NCBI GenBank assembly: GCA_030669525.1
Contig: DAOVDO010000040.1
Span: 1-7,681, forward strand
Length of the DNA stretch: 7,681 bases
DNA from: Dehalococcoidia bacterium
GTDB taxonomy: Bacteria > Chloroflexota > Dehalococcoidia > GIF9 > AB-539-J10
Reading direction: 5' to 3'
The notes beneath the pieces are model-generated. The model saw only the letters and a list, made by a program, of their open reading frames with translations. It did not search any database and had not been told where the DNA came from. Positions within the stretch are counted from its first letter, which is position 1. Each line of letters starts with the position of its first letter. Position numbers and translations under genes: made by a program. Positions 6,186-7,681 of this stretch are shown piece after piece.

Positions 6186-7681
6186 ATGGTTAGAAAGAAA
6201 TTAGCTGGCTGCCTGCAGCAAGCAGTAACAAAAGCACAACGAGAAGGCAGTCTAGTTGCCGCAGCACTGCCCGAGATAACTATAGAGCATCCTCAAAATC
6301 CCGATCACGGTGACTTCGCCACAGGCCTTCCCTTGAAGTTAGCTCGAACAATGAAGTCGCCACCTCTAACTATAGCTGAACAATTAATAGACCATATGCT
6401 GCTGCCTCCAGAAATTGGTAAAGTTGTGGTCGCTCCTCCAGGTTTTATTAACTTCACCTTGCGAGATGACTGGCTAGCTAAACAGGTAGAATCTATTCTG
6501 AATGCCAGTGAGTCATACGGTAACCTTGATTTGGGCAAAGATAGCCGTATCCAAATTGAATTCGTCAGTGTCAATCCCACTGGCCCTCTTCATATAGGTC
6601 ACGGGCGGGGTGCTGTCATCGGCAGTACTCTGGCTAACATCCTCACTTCCGCTGGCTACTGCGTGGAAAGGGAGTATTACTTGAATGATAGCGGCAGCCA
6701 GATAGATGCTTTCAACCGTTCTCTCTACGCACGCCACCAACAATGTCTGGGTAGAGAAGCGGCAATGCCTCCTGATAGCTATTTTGGTAATTACATGATC
6801 GAGCTGGCAAAGGAGATTGTTACCAAAGAAGGCGACAGATTCCTGGCTTTATCACAGGAAGAAGCGGCCTCGGAGATAGGTAGAATCGGACTCAATAAGA
6901 TGATTGAGAACATTAAGCAGGACCTTAAACTAATAAATGTTGAATTTGATACCTGGTTTAGTGAAAAAGACCTTTACCAAAACAAACAATACGATCGAGC
7001 TATGGCAATACTACAAAGCGAAGGTTATATAACAAAAAGGGACAATGCCATCTGGTTTGAATCGAGCACCCTTGGCGATGATAAAGATAATGTGCTGGTA
7101 CGCAGCAATGGTTCACCTACCTATTTTGCCTCCGATATTGCCTATCATTACGACAAGTTCCTGGAACGAGGGTTTGACACCGTAATCGATATTTGGGGCG
7201 CTGACCACCAGGGACATATCCCCCGAATGAAAGCAGCTATAAGAGCACTGGGAAAAGATCCTGCACAGCTCAAATTAATAATCTGCCAGTTAGTTAGCTT
7301 GCGACGTGGCAAGAAAACAGTCAGGGTGTCAAAGCGCAGTGGAGATATCATTACCCTGCGAGAGGTAGTAGACGAGGTAGGCCCAGATGCCTGCCGCTTT
7401 TTCTTCCTTTCCCACTCTACCAATAGCCAGATGGACTTTGACATGGAGCTAGCTAAGAAACAGTCAGCAGACAACCCTGTCTACTACGTTCAATATGCCC
7501 ATGCTCGGATTGCCAGCATTCTCAGGTTAGCCAGTCAAAGAGGCATTGATTATAATCAGGGTGATGTCTCTATGCTCTCGAGTGAGCCGGAGCTAACCTT
7601 AATTCGACGCTTAATCCTTTTACCTGAAACAATAGAACAGGTGGCAAATACCCTCGAACCCCACCATTTGCCTTACTACGC
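6186..7681 (+). CDS. argS: Arginyl-tRNA synthetase, partial (3' end outside window)
   Basis: This class Ia synthetase attaches arginine to tRNA(Arg) in the cytoplasm. The frame is open from ATG 6186 to the right edge: 498 codons plus two bases, so about 55-60 residues should be missing compared with the usual length of roughly 555. The N-terminal Add1-type tRNA-binding domain (about 1-110) contains NPDHGDFAT (38-46). SVNPTGPLHIGHGRGA (128-143) holds the HIGH signature at 136-139. YYLNDSGSQI (164-173) and WGADHQGHIPRM (337-348) are typical of the catalytic core. VSKRSGD (381-387) stands in the KMSKS position and is a variant seen in this family. The helical anticodon-binding domain starts near 430. 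The ATG has only a weak ribosome binding site (GAGTGA at 6170-6175); no better in-frame start lies between it and the recG stop. Confidence 0.96.
   Translation, partial: MVRKKLAGCLQQAVTKAQREGSLVAAALPEITIEHPQNPDHGDFATGLPLKLARTMKSPPLTIAEQLIDHMLLPPEIGKVVVAPPGFINFTLRDDWLAKQVESILNASESYGNLDLGKDSRIQIEFVSVNPTGPLHIGHGRGAVIGSTLANILTSAGYCVEREYYLNDSGSQIDAFNRSLYARHQQCLGREAAMPPDSYFGNYMIELAKEIVTKEGDRFLALSQEEAASEIGRIGLNKMIENIKQDLKLINVEFDTWFSEKDLYQNKQYDRAMAILQSEGYITKRDNAIWFESSTLGDDKDNVLVRSNGSPTYFASDIAYHYDKFLERGFDTVIDIWGADHQGHIPRMKAAIRALGKDPAQLKLIICQLVSLRRGKKTVRVSKRSGDIITLREVVDEVGPDACRFFFLSHSTNSQMDFDMELAKKQSADNPVYYVQYAHARIASILRLASQRGIDYNQGDVSMLSSEPELTLIRRLILLPETIEQVANTLEPHHLPYY

Overview
This window is a stretch of core housekeeping genes, probably from a member of the Chloroflexota (Dehalococcoidia-like). 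The assignment is an inference. It rests on moderate base composition (mid-40s percent G+C by eye), a short zinc-type ribosomal protein L28, and the order rpmB, fakA-type DAK2 gene, recG, followed by an arginyl-tRNA synthetase with a VSKRSGD-type second signature. The rpmB/fakA/recG neighbourhood is also known from Bacillota, so the order alone does not fix the phylum. I see no transposase, phage gene, CRISPR array, tRNA or rRNA.

Layout. Positions 2-886 (+) hold the 3' part of argH (argininosuccinate lyase). Its end overlaps the start of rpe (ribulose-phosphate 3-epimerase, 834-1508, +) by 53 bases. rpmB (L28, 1505-1687, -) converges on rpe, and the two stop codons share the palindrome TTAA. 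The 80-base region from 1688 to 1767 separates rpmB from the divergent fakA-like gene (1768-3399, +). It holds two plausible sigma-70-type promoters whose -10 boxes lie almost on top of each other on opposite strands, plus a 7-bp perfect hairpin that would sit in the rpmB leader. A 187-base spacer with no recognisable gene leads to recG (3587-6151, +). argS (arginyl-tRNA synthetase) starts at 6186 and runs off the right edge after 498 residues.

The most notable point is recG. It is open for 747 codons through helicase motif VI and then meets an in-frame TAA at 5828-5830. The same frame continues directly with 106 more codons of clear RecG sequence, including the LELRGPGEFFGT block (TRG, 'translocation in RecG', region). 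The alignment to the usual RecG pattern has no gap at the stop, so this is a nonsense codon and not a frameshift. It could be a recent loss-of-function mutation, a base error in the assembly, or, less likely, readthrough. The same gene has a palindromic, pyrimidine-rich segment translated inside its linker and a hydrophilic extra loop in the first helicase lobe.

Together the genes serve arginine synthesis and charging (argH, argS), the pentose phosphate pathway (rpe), the ribosome (rpmB), fatty acid activation (fakA) and fork rescue/recombination (recG). I find no convincing new multi-gene system here. The leads worth following are the recG stop, the overlapping divergent promoters with the rpmB leader hairpin, and the in-gene palindrome.
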